Positions 34,547-43,600 of a stretch of 64,000 nt of DNA are shown here, in pieces. Both the position numbers and the translations under genes were made by a program. Positions within the stretch are counted from its first letter, which is position 1; every line of letters begins with the position of its first letter. The stretch is from Streptomyces sp. SDr-06 (GTDB lineage: Bacteria > Actinomycetota > Actinomycetes > Streptomycetales > Streptomycetaceae): the NCBI RefSeq assembly GCF_003324565.1, contig NZ_QOLA01000002.1:682001-746000 (forward strand), read 5' to 3'. Under the pieces are notes generated by a model that saw only the letters and a program-made list of their open reading frames with translations, was not told where the DNA came from and ran no database searches.

Positions 34547-35203
34547 CTACCAGCCGCGTGCGTGCCATTCCGGCAGGTGCGGGCGCTCGTCGCCGAGCGT
34601 GGTGTCGTTGCCGTGGCCGGGATAGACCCAGGTCTCGTCCGGCAGGGTGTCGAAGAGCTTGGTCTCGACATCGCGGATGAGGCTGGCGAAGGCCTCCGGG
34701 TCCTTCCAGGTGTTGCCCACGCCGCCGGGGAAGAGGCAGTCGCCGGTGAACACATGGGGGTGGCCGTGCGGGTCGTCGTAGACCAGCGCGATCGAGCCCG
34801 GCGTGTGCCCGACGAGGTGGCGGGCGGTCAGCTCGACGCGGCCGACCCTGATCGTGTCCCCGTCCTCGACCAGGACGTCGGTCGGCACCGGGATGCCCTC
34901 GGCGTCGAAGCGGCCCGCATAGGTGCGCGCGCCCGTCGCGGCGACGACCTCACCGAGCGCCTGCCAGTGGTCGCCGTGGCGATGGGTGGTGACGACGGAC
35001 GCGATGCCGTCGTCACCGATCAGCGTGAGCAGCGTGCCGGGGTCGGCGGCCGCGTCGATGAGCAGCTGCTCGCCCGTGCTGCGGCAGCGCAGCAGGTAGG
35101 CGTTGTTGCCCATGGCCCCGACCTCGACCTTGGAAATCATCAGGTCCGTCAGCTCGTGCACATCGGCCGGACCGCCGACCTTCACCGCTCCGCTGTACGT
35201 CAT
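34547..35203 (-). CDS. MBL-fold metallo-hydrolase (glyoxalase II-like)
   Basis: A 218-residue metallo-beta-lactamase-fold hydrolase. The metal-binding motif is VVTTHRHGDHWQAL (HxHxDH), followed by HLVGHTPGSIAL (third His), VFTGDCLF (bridging Asp) and VYPGHGNDTTLG (last His). This resembles glyoxalase II; with mycothiol in this lineage it might hydrolyse mycothiol thioesters (inference). ATG 35201-35203 is 6 bases from TAGGCT on the minus strand, in line with leaderless initiation. The mycothiol-dependent isomerase-like gene lies directly upstream on the same strand, which supports a thiol-metabolism theme. Confidence 0.9.
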   Translation of the reverse strand: MTYSGAVKVGGPADVHELTDLMISKVEVGAMGNNAYLLRCRSTGEQLLIDAAADPGTLLTLIGDDGIASVVTTHRHGDHWQALGEVVAATGARTYAGRFDAEGIPVPTDVLVEDGDTIRVGRVELTARHLVGHTPGSIALVYDDPHGHPHVFTGDCLFPGGVGNTWKDPEAFASLIRDVETKLFDTLPDETWVYPGHGNDTTLGDERPHLPEWHARGW

Positions 35204-35224
35204 GCGCTCAGCCTATCGCCGGGA

Positions 35225-35914
35225 TCACAGCGGGGGCAGGGCGGGCAGCGCCCCGCCGGTCACCTTCAGGGCGGCGCCGTCGCGCCGTCCCGCGAGCCAG
35301 CCGACGAGGTCGGCGGCCGGGCCGCTCACCCGGACCGGGCCGCCCTCGACGCCGCCGCCGGTGGTCCACGTCCGGCCGGTGTCGTCGCTCAGCCCGATCG
35401 ACGGAAGGTCCTTGTGCCCGGCGAAGCGCTCGGCGAGGAAGTCCGTCTCGCGGCTCACGAAGTCCGCGGACAGGTCCTCGAGCTCATACCCGATGCCGAG
35501 GTCCACGTGGTGCAGCTCGACCTCGACGAGCCGCCGGAAGGGCACCCGGGCCGCGGCGTCCGTCACGCCGTTGCGCAGCTCGACCGTGCGCGACCAGTCG
35601 GCGGGCCGCGCGCCCTCCGCCTGGAAGGCGGCGGCGCTGTCGCGGACGTCCGCGAGCTGGACGTCCAGCGGACGGGGCGCGTCGCGGTCGATGTCCGCGT
35701 CCCGGGCCTCGGCGCTCGGATACATGGGCCGCCCGGCCAGCACGTTGACGAGCGCGTCCGCGTTCCGTGCGATATGGGCCAGTACATGGCCGCGGGTCCA
35801 GCCGGGCAGCCGTGACGGCTCGGCCACGGCGGCGTTGTCCAGGGCGGCGGCTGCGGTGAGCAGTCGTTCGGTGGCTTCGTGTACAGAGGCCAGGTCGCGC
35901 GCGTGATCAATCAT
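35225..35914 (-). CDS. Maleylpyruvate isomerase-like mycothiol-dependent enzyme
   Basis: A 229-residue member of the DinB-like/MDMPI family. The N-terminal four-helix metal-binding domain shows LPGWTRGHVLAHIARNADAL (a metal His in GHVLAHI) and VEVELHHVDLGIGY (two His), and the smaller C-terminal domain follows from about residue 160. Members use mycothiol as cofactor, e.g. for maleylpyruvate isomerisation; the substrate here is unknown. ATG 35912-35914 lies 7 bases from TATCGT on the minus strand and has no clear Shine-Dalgarno. It precedes the metallo-hydrolase gene by 21 bases and is divergent from uvrA. The frame stays open antisense through uvrA, which is a codon-bias artefact. Confidence 0.85.
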   Translation of the reverse strand: MIDHARDLASVHEATERLLTAAAALDNAAVAEPSRLPGWTRGHVLAHIARNADALVNVLAGRPMYPSAEARDADIDRDAPRPLDVQLADVRDSAAAFQAEGARPADWSRTVELRNGVTDAAARVPFRRLVEVELHHVDLGIGYELEDLSADFVSRETDFLAERFAGHKDLPSIGLSDDTGRTWTTGGGVEGGPVRVSGPAADLVGWLAGRRDGAALKVTGGALPALPPL

Positions 35915-36136
35915 GGCGCCGACGATAGCCCCGCCACTCGTCCGGGTGAAGGTGGCCGAACGAGTCCGTAAATCGAATGCGCGTGCTATACGCTCGGGAA
36001 TGGGTTCCCGCCCAGAACCGTTGTGGAACCTGTCCGGATTCATCCAAGAATCAACGACATCCCCGAGGCGCCCCCCATACCCTGGGACGGGGGCTCCTGC
36101 AGCCCCCTCGCTCTCTCTAGAAAGGTGCGGACCGGC

Positions 36137-39100
36137 GTGGCCGACCGTCTCATCGTCCGTGGCGCGCGCGAGCACAATCTCAAGAACGTCTCGCTCGACC
36201 TCCCGCGTGACTCCCTCATCGTCTTCACGGGTCTGTCCGGGTCGGGCAAGTCCTCGCTCGCCTTCGACACGATCTTCGCGGAGGGGCAGCGGCGGTACGT
36301 CGAGTCGCTGTCGTCCTACGCCCGCCAGTTCCTCGGTCAGATGGACAAGCCGGACGTCGACTTCATCGAAGGTCTGTCGCCCGCGGTCTCCATCGACCAG
36401 AAGTCGACCTCGCGCAACCCGCGCTCGACGGTCGGCACCATCACCGAGGTCTACGACTACCTGCGTCTGCTCTTCGCGCGCATCGGCAAGCCGCACTGTC
36501 CCGAGTGCGCCCGGCCCATCTCGCGCCAGTCGCCGCAGGCCATCGTCGACAAGGTGCTCGAACTGCCCGAGGGCAGCCGCTTCCAGGTGCTCTCGCCGCT
36601 GGTGCGCGAGCGCAAGGGCGAGTTCGTCGACCTGTTCGCCGACCTCCAGACCAAGGGCTACAGCCGCGCCCGGGTCGACGGCGAGACCATCCAGCTCGCC
36701 GAGCCGCCCAAGCTCAAGAAGCAGGAGAAGCACACCATCGAGGTGGTCATCGACCGCCTCACGGTGAAGGACTCGGCCAAGCGCCGGCTCACCGACTCCG
36801 TGGAGACCGCGCTCGGCCTCTCCGGCGGCATGGTCGTGCTCGACTTCGTCCACCTGGCGGCCGACGACCCCGAGCGCGAGCGGATGTACTCGGAGCACCT
36901 CTACTGCCCGTACGACGACCTCTCCTTCGAGGAGCTGGAGCCGCGCTCCTTCTCCTTCAACTCGCCGTTCGGCGCCTGCCCCGACTGCACGGGCATCGGC
37001 ACCCGCATGGAGGTCGACGCCGACCTGATCATCCCGGACGAGGACAAGTCCCTCGACGAAGGCGCCATCTCGCCGTGGTCGCTCGGCCACACCAAGGACT
37101 ACTTCGCCCGCCTGGTGGGCGCGCTCGCCGACGAGCTGGGCTTCCGCACCGACATCCCCTGGGCCGGGCTCCCGCAGCGCGCCAAAAAGGCCCTGCTGTA
37201 CGGCCACAAGACCCAGATCGAGGTCCGCTACCGCAACCGGTACGGCCGGGAGCGGGCGTACACCACCTCCTTCGAGGGTGCGGTGCCGTTCGTCAAGCGG
37301 CGCCACTCCGAGGCGGAGAGCGACGGCGCCCGCGAGCGCTTCGAGGGCTACATGCGTGAGGTGCCCTGCCCCACCTGTGCGGGCACGCGCCTGAAGCCGC
37401 TGGTCCTGGCGGTCACCGTGATGGGGCGGTCCATCGCCGAGGTCTCGGCGATGTCGATCAGCGACTGCGCGGACTTCCTGGCCGAGCTCAAGCTCAACAA
37501 CCGCGACAAGAAGATCGCCGAGCGGGTCCTGAAGGAGGTCAACGAGCGGCTGAAGTTCCTGGTCGACGTAGGCCTCGACTATCTCTCGCTCAACCGCGCG
37601 GCCGGCACGCTCTCCGGCGGCGAGGCCCAGCGCATCCGCCTCGCCACCCAGATCGGCTCCGGCCTGGTCGGTGTCCTGTACGTGCTGGACGAGCCGTCGA
37701 TCGGCCTGCACCAGCGCGACAACCACCGCCTGATCGAGACGCTCGTGCGCCTGCGCGACATGGGCAACACCCTGATCGTCGTCGAGCACGACGAGGACAC
37801 CATCAAGGTGGCCGACTGGGTCGTCGACATCGGCCCCGGCGCCGGCGAGCACGGCGGAAAGGTCGTCCACAGCGGCCCGTTGAAGCAGCTGCTCAGCAAC
37901 AAGGAGTCGATGACCGGCCAGTATTTGGCGGGCAAGAAGTCGATTCCGCTGCCGGACGTGCGCAGGCCCACGGACCCCACGCGCCGCCTCACGGTGCACG
38001 GCGCGAAGGAGAACAACCTCCGCGACATCGACGTCTCGTTCCCGCTCGGTGTGCTGACCGCCGTCACCGGCGTCTCGGGCTCCGGCAAGTCGACGCTGGT
38101 CAACGACATCCTGTACACGCACCTGGCCCGGGAGCTGAACGGGGCGCGCAGCGTGCCCGGCCGGCACACCCGGGTGGACGGCGACGACCTGGTCGACAAG
38201 GTCGTGCACGTCGACCAGTCGCCCATCGGCCGCACCCCCCGGTCCAACCCGGCGACGTACACGGGCGTCTTCGACCACGTCCGCAAGCTGTTCGCCGAGA
38301 CGATGGAGGCGAAGGTCCGGGGCTACCTCCCCGGCCGGTTCTCCTTCAACGTCAAGGGCGGCCGCTGCGAGAACTGCTCGGGCGACGGCACCATCAAGAT
38401 CGAGATGAACTTCCTGCCGGACGTGTACGTCCCGTGCGAGGTCTGCCACGGGGCGCGCTACAACCGGGAGACGCTGGAGGTCCACTACAAGGGCAAGTCC
38501 ATCGCCGAGGTCCTGGACATGCCGATCGAGGAGGGCCTGGAGTTCTTCGAGGCCGTGCCCACGATCGCGCGTCATCTGCGGACGCTCAACGAGGTCGGGC
38601 TCGGCTACGTCCGGCTCGGCCAGTCCGCGCCGACCCTGTCGGGCGGCGAGGCGCAGCGCGTGAAGCTCGCCTCCGAGCTCCAGAAGCGCTCCACCGGGCG
38701 GACGGTGTACGTGCTCGACGAGCCCACCACCGGGCTGCACTTCGAGGACATCTCGAAGCTGATCAAGGTGCTCTCGGGACTGGTCGACAAGGGCAACTCG
38801 GTGATCGTCATCGAGCACAACCTGGACGTCATCAAGACGGCGGACTGGGTCGTGGACATGGGCCCGGAGGGCGGCAGCGGCGGCGGCCTGGTGATCGCCG
38901 AGGGCACGCCCGAGCAGGTCGCCTCGGTGCCGGCCAGCCACACCGGAAAGTTCCTGCGGGACATCCTGGGGGCGGACCGGATCAGCGACGCCGCGTCCTC
39001 GTCGCCGGCGCGGAAGGCGGCGAAGAAGGCCCCGGCCAAGAAGGCGGTCTCCGCGGCGAAGGCCGCACCCGCCAAGAAGACGGCCTCGGCCCGGGCTTCG

Positions 39101-39157
39101 GCCACCGCCAAGAAGGCGGCCCCGGCGAAGAAGACGACGCGGGCTCGCAAGAGCTGA
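36137..39157 (+). CDS. uvrA: UvrABC system protein A with Lys/Ala-rich tail
   Basis: Damage-recognition ATPase of nucleotide excision repair; dimerises and loads UvrB. 1006 residues. P-loop 1 GLSGSGKSS is at 32-40 and P-loop 2 GVSGSGKST at about 641-649; ABC signatures LSGGEAQRI and LSGGEAQRV are present; zinc modules show [15 protein letters not shown]...CPDCTG and CENCSGDG...CEVCHG. The GTG at 36137 is chosen since it gives [14 protein letters not shown], the family start. The last 50 residues are an extra tail of [17 protein letters not shown] repeats resembling histone H1, beyond the catalytic protein. The 222-base upstream gap carries a TATACG -10 candidate at 35987 but no PafBC motif. 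A terminator follows. Confidence 0.98.
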   Translation: MADRLIVRGAREHNLKNVSLDLPRDSLIVFTGLSGSGKSSLAFDTIFAEGQRRYVESLSSYARQFLGQMDKPDVDFIEGLSPAVSIDQKSTSRNPRSTVGTITEVYDYLRLLFARIGKPHCPECARPISRQSPQAIVDKVLELPEGSRFQVLSPLVRERKGEFVDLFADLQTKGYSRARVDGETIQLAEPPKLKKQEKHTIEVVIDRLTVKDSAKRRLTDSVETALGLSGGMVVLDFVHLAADDPERERMYSEHLYCPYDDLSFEELEPRSFSFNSPFGACPDCTGIGTRMEVDADLIIPDEDKSLDEGAISPWSLGHTKDYFARLVGALADELGFRTDIPWAGLPQRAKKALLYGHKTQIEVRYRNRYGRERAYTTSFEGAVPFVKRRHSEAESDGARERFEGYMREVPCPTCAGTRLKPLVLAVTVMGRSIAEVSAMSISDCADFLAELKLNNRDKKIAERVLKEVNERLKFLVDVGLDYLSLNRAAGTLSGGEAQRIRLATQIGSGLVGVLYVLDEPSIGLHQRDNHRLIETLVRLRDMGNTLIVVEHDEDTIKVADWVVDIGPGAGEHGGKVVHSGPLKQLLSNKESMTGQYLAGKKSIPLPDVRRPTDPTRRLTVHGAKENNLRDIDVSFPLGVLTAVTGVSGSGKSTLVNDILYTHLARELNGARSVPGRHTRVDGDDLVDKVVHVDQSPIGRTPRSNPATYTGVFDHVRKLFAETMEAKVRGYLPGRFSFNVKGGRCENCSGDGTIKIEMNFLPDVYVPCEVCHGARYNRETLEVHYKGKSIAEVLDMPIEEGLEFFEAVPTIARHLRTLNEVGLGYVRLGQSAPTLSGGEAQRVKLASELQKRSTGRTVYVLDEPTTGLHFEDISKLIKVLSGLVDKGNSVIVIEHNLDVIKTADWVVDMGPEGGSGGGLVIAEGTPEQVASVPASHTGKFLRDILGADRISDAASSSPARKAAKKAPAKKAVSAAKAAPAKKTASARASATAKKAAPAKKTTRARKS

Positions 39158-39165
39158 GTCCTTCA

Positions 39166-39208
39166 CCCGCTCCTTCCCGAGACGCTCCGGGCGTTGGGGA
39201 GGAGCGGG
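39166..39208 (+). terminator. uvrA terminator
   Basis: CCCGCTCCTTCCC (39166-39178) pairs with GGGGAGGAGCGGG (39196-39208), 13 bp with one G-T pair and a 17-base loop, starting 9 bases after the uvrA stop. Confidence 0.7.
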
Positions 39209-39277
39209 CCGCCACCCCACCTCGGGTCGCACCCAGCCACCCGGGGCCGCGCCCCGGACAGCTCCCTTGGGAGGGGG

Positions 39278-40171
39278 CTAGGCCCAGGCCGCCAGTTCCT
39301 TCGCCGTCGGGGGCTGGGCGCCCTCGCGCGCGCAGGTCATGGCCGCCGCCCTCGACGCGTAGCCGAGTACCTCCGGCCAGTTCGCCGAGGCGAGGGCGCG
39401 GGCTGTGGGGAGGCGGTGGAGCAGGGCCGCGTTCACCGTGTCGCCCGCGCCGATGGTGTCCACCACCTCGACGCGCCCGGCCGGTACGGAGTGTTCGGCG
39501 CCCCGCGCCGTGTGGACCGTCAGGCCCCCCGCGCCCCGGGTCAGGACCACCGCTCGGGGACCGGCGGCGAGCCACTCGGTGACCGTGCCGCCCAGCCACA
39601 GCGCGTCCTCCTCCGAGAGCTTCAGGAGAGAGACGTGGGGCAGCCAGCTCCTGAAGCGGGCCCGGTAGGCGTCCGGGTCCGGGATCAGGCCCGGCCGGAT
39701 GTTGGGGTCGAGCAGGGTGAGCACACCGCGAGCGGACTCCCTGCGCAGCAGGGCCTCGTACGCGCTCGCTCCCGGTTCGAGCACCAGCGAACAGGTGCCC
39801 AGCGCCAACGCGCTCACGGAAGGCGGCAGTTGAGGGGGGAGTTCGAAGAGGCGGTCGGCGGTCCCGTCCGCGTAGAAGCCGTAGCGCGCCGAGCCGTCCG
39901 GCGCGAGCGTCGCCACGGCGAGCGTCGTCGGCTCCGGGCCGCGCTGCACCAACGACGTGTCCACCCCGGCCGAGTGCAACCCGGCCAGGAGCGCCTCGCC
40001 GAAGCCGTCCGTGGAGACCCGCGAACAGAAGGCGGCCCCCGCGCCGAGCCGGCCGAGCGCCACCGCGGTGTTGTACGGGCCGCCACCGGGCCGCGGCACC
40101 AGCGGCCCCAGCGGATCCCCGGGGTGCCGCGGCACCAGGTCGATGAGGGACTCTCCGGCGACGACGATCAC
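39278..40171 (-). CDS. PfkB-family carbohydrate kinase (fructokinase-like)
   Basis: A 297-residue sugar kinase. VIVVAGESLIDLVP at the N-terminus, PGGGPYNTAVALGRLG (substrate GG motif) and VVDTIGAGDTVNAALL (anion hole with catalytic Asp) define the family; the pattern is closest to fructokinases. Substrate not determined. GTG at 40169-40171 lies 7 bases from TACGTT on the minus strand, suggesting leaderless translation. Monocistronic, divergent from the Rieske gene and convergent with uvrA. Confidence 0.88.
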   Translation of the reverse strand: MIVVAGESLIDLVPRHPGDPLGPLVPRPGGGPYNTAVALGRLGAGAAFCSRVSTDGFGEALLAGLHSAGVDTSLVQRGPEPTTLAVATLAPDGSARYGFYADGTADRLFELPPQLPPSVSALALGTCSLVLEPGASAYEALLRRESARGVLTLLDPNIRPGLIPDPDAYRARFRSWLPHVSLLKLSEEDALWLGGTVTEWLAAGPRAVVLTRGAGGLTVHTARGAEHSVPAGRVEVVDTIGAGDTVNAALLHRLPTARALASANWPEVLGYASRAAAMTCAREGAQPPTAKELAAWA

Positions 40172-40326
40172 GGCCCAGAACGTAACCCATCCTCCGGCCG
40201 GGTGGGCAGCCCCGGCGCGGAGCGGGCGATCTGCGCCGGTATCGTCGATGACGCAACCGGGTCGGTTGCGACGGCCGGGTCGGTCGCGCAGACGGCCGAC
40301 CAAGTCCAGTGATCAGTGGAGAAGCC

Positions 40327-40755
40327 ATGACCGGCCAGCCCGCCGCCCGTCGCACCGTGCTGAAAGGCGCCGCCCTCGCCGGGGCCGCGGGGGTCGGCGT
40401 AGCCGCCTGCTCCACCGAGTCCAAGCTCGGCCACGCCGAGACCCCGACGCCGACCGCCCCCGAACCGCTCGGCTCGCCGGACGCGGTGCCTGTCGGCGGC
40501 GCCAAGCTCTACCGCGAGCAGCGGGTCATGGTGTCCTGCCCGGCCAAGGGCCAGTACCAGGCGTTCAGCGCCCAGTGCACGCACGCCGGCTGCCTCCTGG
40601 AGAAGATCGAGGACGGCCACGCGAACTGCCCGTGCCACGGCAGCCGCTTCAACGTGATGACCGGCAAGCCCGTCCAGGGCCCGGCCACGGTGCCCCTGCC
40701 CAAGGTCCCGGTGAAGCTGAAGGACGGCCAGCTGGTGGCCGGGCCGGACGCGTAA
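40327..40755 (+). CDS. Rieske [2Fe-2S] lipoprotein with Tat signal
   Basis: A 142-residue exported iron-sulfur protein. The N-terminus holds a twin-arginine motif (ARRTVLKGAAL) and a lipobox-like GVAACS, so it is probably folded in the cytoplasm, exported by Tat and anchored by lipid. A Pro/Thr linker follows. The cluster ligands are CTHAGC and CPCHGSRF, with the two extra cysteines of the Rieske disulfide. Likely an electron carrier outside the membrane; its partner is not encoded nearby. ATG 40327 follows GGAGAAG; an upstream in-frame ATG at 40309 is less likely. Located just after the divergent PfkB gene. Confidence 0.92.
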   Translation: MTGQPAARRTVLKGAALAGAAGVGVAACSTESKLGHAETPTPTAPEPLGSPDAVPVGGAKLYREQRVMVSCPAKGQYQAFSAQCTHAGCLLEKIEDGHANCPCHGSRFNVMTGKPVQGPATVPLPKVPVKLKDGQLVAGPDA

Positions 40756-40897
40756 CCCGGGCAGCACACCGGCCAGCCCCTGCCCCTCGGGCCCCGTCCC
40801 GCGCGGAACCGGGCCCCGGCCGCCCCCTGGAGCGCCGACCGGGGCGCCGGAGCCCGCACAGGGGTCACCCCCGCCCCCTCGGGTCTCCCTGGCCCCG

Positions 40898-41821
40898 TCA
40901 CTCCCAGTCCCAGTCGATCCCCAGGATCCCCGGCCGCACCCCCTGCTCCACCAGGTGCACCGAGCGGTGCCGGCCGCTGAGGGTGAGGTCGCTGCGGCCG
41001 GAGCGGGTCGCGCCCGTCGACGTCTGGGCGAAGCGGTGGCAGCGGGCGGGCAGGGCCCGCTCGTCGAAGCGGACCTGGAGGACGTACTGGCCGCCCGCGA
41101 AGCTGAAGCCGCGCACGTACTCCCGGCTCGGCCCGCCCGTCCCGTCCTCGAAGCCGTAGCCGAACAGGTACGTCTCGCCGGCCCGCAGCCGGGTGTCGAA
41201 GAGGAGCTCGGCGACCAGCACCCCGCTCGACGCGTCCCAGCGGACGCGGCCGGTGCGGCAGTTCTCGCCCGCGCGCACCTCGACCCGGGCCGGATCGCAC
41301 TCCGCGTCGCCGCGGTGGATGGCCAGATAGCGGTCGATGCCGTCGCGATGGGCCCGTACCACGTGCTGCGAGTCGCGACCGCGCAGCTCCCGGCCCGCAC
41401 CGATCCGGACGCGTTCGTGGTGGCCGACGGTGTGCAGACCGCCGTCCACCGGGGACTCCAGCTCGCCGATGAGCTGCTCCACCACCCCCGACGCCTCCAC
41501 GAGCGAGCGGTAGGAGCGCGCCGCGGGCCGCTCCACCTCGGCGGCCGAGGCGTCGTCGAGGAGGCGGAGCAGGGAGTTCGCGGGCAGGCCGAGCACCTCT
41601 TCGAGGCCGCGTACCGCGCGCAGGGACTCGGGCCGCTGCGGCCGCCGCGCCCCCTGCTGCCAGTAACTCAGGCTCGTCACGCCGACTTTGATGCCCCGCC
41701 CGGCCAGATGGTGCTGGACCCGCTGGAGCGGCAGGCCCCGGACGGACAGCGCGGCGCGCAACGCCAGGTGAAAGGGGCCGGTACGCAGCACCTGCGTCAG
41801 GTCGGCCTCGGTGTGGAGCAT
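40898..41821 (-). CDS. XRE-like helix-turn-helix transcriptional regulator
   Basis: A 307-residue regulator. The N-terminal 80 residues form a helix-turn-helix of XRE type (LALRAALSVRGLPLQRVQHHL, then VTSLSYWQQGARRPQRPESLRAVRGLEEVLGLP). The remaining 220 residues are a beta-rich domain without a family I recognise (SPVDGGLHTVGHHERV, DRYLAIHRGD, FEDGTGGPSREYVRGFSFAGG). ATG 41819-41821 is preceded, 14 bases upstream, by the perfect palindrome GTGAACGTTCAC, a probable autoregulatory operator. It is divergent from the secreted protease genes and may control them. Confidence 0.82.
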   Translation of the reverse strand: MLHTEADLTQVLRTGPFHLALRAALSVRGLPLQRVQHHLAGRGIKVGVTSLSYWQQGARRPQRPESLRAVRGLEEVLGLPANSLLRLLDDASAAEVERPAARSYRSLVEASGVVEQLIGELESPVDGGLHTVGHHERVRIGAGRELRGRDSQHVVRAHRDGIDRYLAIHRGDAECDPARVEVRAGENCRTGRVRWDASSGVLVAELLFDTRLRAGETYLFGYGFEDGTGGPSREYVRGFSFAGGQYVLQVRFDERALPARCHRFAQTSTGATRSGRSDLTLSGRHRSVHLVEQGVRPGILGIDWDWE

Positions 41822-41834
41822 GGGGGACTCCTCA

Positions 41835-41846
41835 GTGAACGTTCAC
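41835..41846. promoter_or_regulatory. Palindromic operator GTGAACGTTCAC
   Basis: A perfect 12-bp palindrome 13 bases upstream of the XRE regulator start. The half-site GTTCAC recurs at 41908-41913 and 41928-41933, exactly 20 bp apart, closer to the divergent protease gene. Likely binding sites for the adjacent regulator. Confidence 0.5.
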
Positions 41847-41962
41847 GGTGGGGGGTGGGCGCGAGGCGGCGTCAGGTCGGGGAAAACCTGGTGGTGGACC
41901 GGGAGTTGTTCACTTTCCGGCCACGTCGTTCACACCCGCGTCCCACCCCGCATTGAAGCGCG

Positions 41963-41991
41963 TTGACCAGTTCTCGACAACGCCCGATGCT
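41963..41991 (+). promoter_or_regulatory. Candidate promoter of the protease operon
   Basis: TTGACC (41963-41968), 17 bases, GATGCT (41986-41991). It lies 69 bases before the papain-like protease ATG and just downstream of the two GTTCAC half-sites, so a repressor there could block or an activator could recruit polymerase. Confidence 0.45.
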
Positions 41992-42059
41992 CAACGGCAA
42001 GCGTCCGGACGCGATCCTCCACCATCCCCAACCCCCCACCCCGCCATGGGAGGAACGCG

Positions 42060-42668
42060 ATGCGCAACGGAAAGAGACGGCTGTCGGCCCTCGCCCTCGT
42101 GGTGACGGCCCTGTTCGCCGCCCCCACGGCAACAGCGACCGCCGCCCCGCACGACGACAAGCCGGTGCCCGCCGCAGCCGCCGCGGCGAGCTCCAAGCGG
42201 CTCGGCATCACCATGCAGTCCCAGCAGAAGAACAACTGGTGCTGGGCCGGCAGCGGAAACACCATCGCCACCTGGTTCGGCCGCAGCTACACCCAGAACC
42301 AGTTCTGCAACGCGGCCTTCGGCCGGGCGCAGGGCTACGACTGCCCCAACTGGCAGGCCGACCTGGGCAACGTGCAGAACGCCCTGGACTGGGCGGGCAT
42401 CAACTCGGGCTCGTACGTGAGCGGTTGGCTGCGCTATTCGACCGTGCAGAACGAGATCAACAACAACCGCCCGATGGAGACCCGCATCCAGTGGTCCAGC
42501 GGCGGCGGCCACATGCACGTCCTGTACGGCTACGACGACGCCAACAGCTGGGTGTACTGGGGCGACCCCTGGCCCTCCAGTACCCGCTACAACTGGGCCT
42601 CGCACGCCTGGTACGTGGACAACGACTCCTTCTCCTGGACCCACTCGCTGTACCGGATCGGGGCGTGA
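42060..42668 (+). CDS. Secreted papain-like (C39-type) cysteine protease
   Basis: A 202-residue exported protein. A Sec signal peptide (MRNGKRRLSALALVV, cleavage after TATA or TAAA) is followed by a short Ala-rich stretch and a C39_2/papain-like domain. QSQQKNNWCWAGSGNTIATWFG supplies the oxyanion Gln and catalytic Cys; GGHMHVLYGYDD the His; WVYWGDPWP the Asp/Asn. Compact for a papain relative and without a visible long prodomain. ATG 42060 is preceded by GGGAGGAACGCG. Its TGA overlaps the ATG of the next gene by one base, so the two are coupled. Confidence 0.85.
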   Translation: MRNGKRRLSALALVVTALFAAPTATATAAPHDDKPVPAAAAAASSKRLGITMQSQQKNNWCWAGSGNTIATWFGRSYTQNQFCNAAFGRAQGYDCPNWQADLGNVQNALDWAGINSGSYVSGWLRYSTVQNEINNNRPMETRIQWSSGGGHMHVLYGYDDANSWVYWGDPWPSSTRYNWASHAWYVDNDSFSWTHSLYRIGA

Positions 42669-43495
42669 TGACGATGCAGTGGACCCGTCTCGCTCCCGCG
42701 GCCGTCGCCGCCGCGCTCATCGGCCTCGCCGCCCCGCAGGCCTTCGCCGACCAGCAGCCCGCCGCCTCCGCCCAGTCCCGGGCCGAGGCCCGGCAGGCCG
42801 CGAGCGCCCCCGCCACCCTCGACACGCTCTCCCGCTTCTTCGCGCGGGACGGCAAGGTGGCGCTGAAGGCCGCCGCACCGCACATCGAGGGCGACACCGT
42901 GCCCGTCTACACGCTGTCCCCGGCGTTCGTCGCGGGCACGGCGGGCGCCCCCGTAGCCCAGCTGGAATACCTCGCCTCCACGGCGGTCTCGTCGGACGGC
43001 CAGAAGGCCTCGCTGTGGACGGTGCGGCAGGGCTCCGCCTGGCAGGTGGTCAACATAGCCACCGGCGACGACGAGGCCCGGTACGCGGCGGCCGGCGCCG
43101 CGAAGCTCCCCGGCGGCACCGTCTTCCAGGAGCCGCAGATCAACGCCTGGTACGTGGAGAAGGGCACCCGGGTGCTGCCGCTCGACGAGGACGCCGTCAA
43201 GGCGATCGGCGCGAACGGCACCACCCTGGCCGCCTACCGGGCGCGCGTCTCGCACGCTTACGGGGACAAGCTGCCGGGCTCGGCCTACGACCGGTCGGGC
43301 AAGGCCGGCGGCTATGCGGAGACGCCCCAGGAGACCAGGGCCCAGGCCGCGCAGGCGGCGGCCGTAGCGGCAGGGCACGACGACGGTCCCCTGACGGTGG
43401 TCTCCACCGTGGCCGGGGCGGGCGCCATCCTCGCGCTCGGCCTCACCGGCACGGCGGCCCTGCGCAGGCGCCGCCGCCCGTCCGGGCAGGTGTAG
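42668..43495 (+). CDS. Secreted membrane-anchored protein, partner of the cysteine protease
   Basis: A 275-residue protein of unknown family. It has a Sec signal peptide (cleavage near PQAFA), an extracellular domain of about 190 residues with SLWTVRQGSAWQVVNIATGDDEARY and INAWYVEKGTRVLPLDEDAVKAIG, and a C-terminal hydrophobic helix (VVSTVAGAGAILALGLTGTAA) followed by RRRRRPS. That end looks like a stop-transfer anchor without a visible LPxTG motif. It is translationally coupled to the papain-like protease (TGATG), so it may be its inhibitor, chaperone or substrate. A strong terminator follows. Confidence 0.75.
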   Translation: MTMQWTRLAPAAVAAALIGLAAPQAFADQQPAASAQSRAEARQAASAPATLDTLSRFFARDGKVALKAAAPHIEGDTVPVYTLSPAFVAGTAGAPVAQLEYLASTAVSSDGQKASLWTVRQGSAWQVVNIATGDDEARYAAAGAAKLPGGTVFQEPQINAWYVEKGTRVLPLDEDAVKAIGANGTTLAAYRARVSHAYGDKLPGSAYDRSGKAGGYAETPQETRAQAAQAAAVAAGHDDGPLTVVSTVAGAGAILALGLTGTAALRRRRRPSGQV

Positions 43496-43498
43496 CAC

Positions 43499-43539
43499 CG
43501 GGCCGGTGCGGGGCGGCGAGGCACCCCCGCACCGGCCCG
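43499..43539 (+). terminator. Terminator of the protease operon
   Basis: CGGGCCGGTGCGGGG (43499-43513) and CCCCGCACCGGCCCG (43525-43539) form a perfect 15-bp stem with an 11-base loop, 4 bases past the stop codon. Confidence 0.85.
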
Positions 43540-43570
43540 TTCACCGTCCGACCCCATGGGAGAAGCCGCG

Positions 43571-43593
43571 TTGTCAGCCCCCGCCAGTAGGGT
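43571..43593 (+). promoter_or_regulatory. PafBC/RecA-independent DNA-damage promoter of uvrC
   Basis: TTGTCAGCC (43571-43579), 8 bases, TAGGGT (43588-43593), then 7 bases to the uvrC ATG. It keeps TTGTCA and TAnnnT but differs at the final TG of the -35 part. Confidence 0.7.
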
Positions 43594-43600
43594 GGTGGCC

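Noticed and set aside
35995..36012. GGGAATGGGTTCCC upstream of uvrA as a LexA (SOS) box
   Set aside because: The spacing between GAA and TTC is 4 bases; the actinobacterial LexA box GAAC-N4-GTTC needs 6 between these triplets.
35915..39232. Very long open frame antisense to uvrA, continuous with the mycothiol isomerase-like gene
   Set aside because: High GC at third positions keeps the antisense frame open. The product has no recognisable domain, while uvrA on the other strand is certain.
40756..40897. Terminator between the Rieske and XRE genes
   Set aside because: GC-rich repeats (CGGGCCCCG twice) are direct rather than inverted; no convincing hairpin was found by eye.
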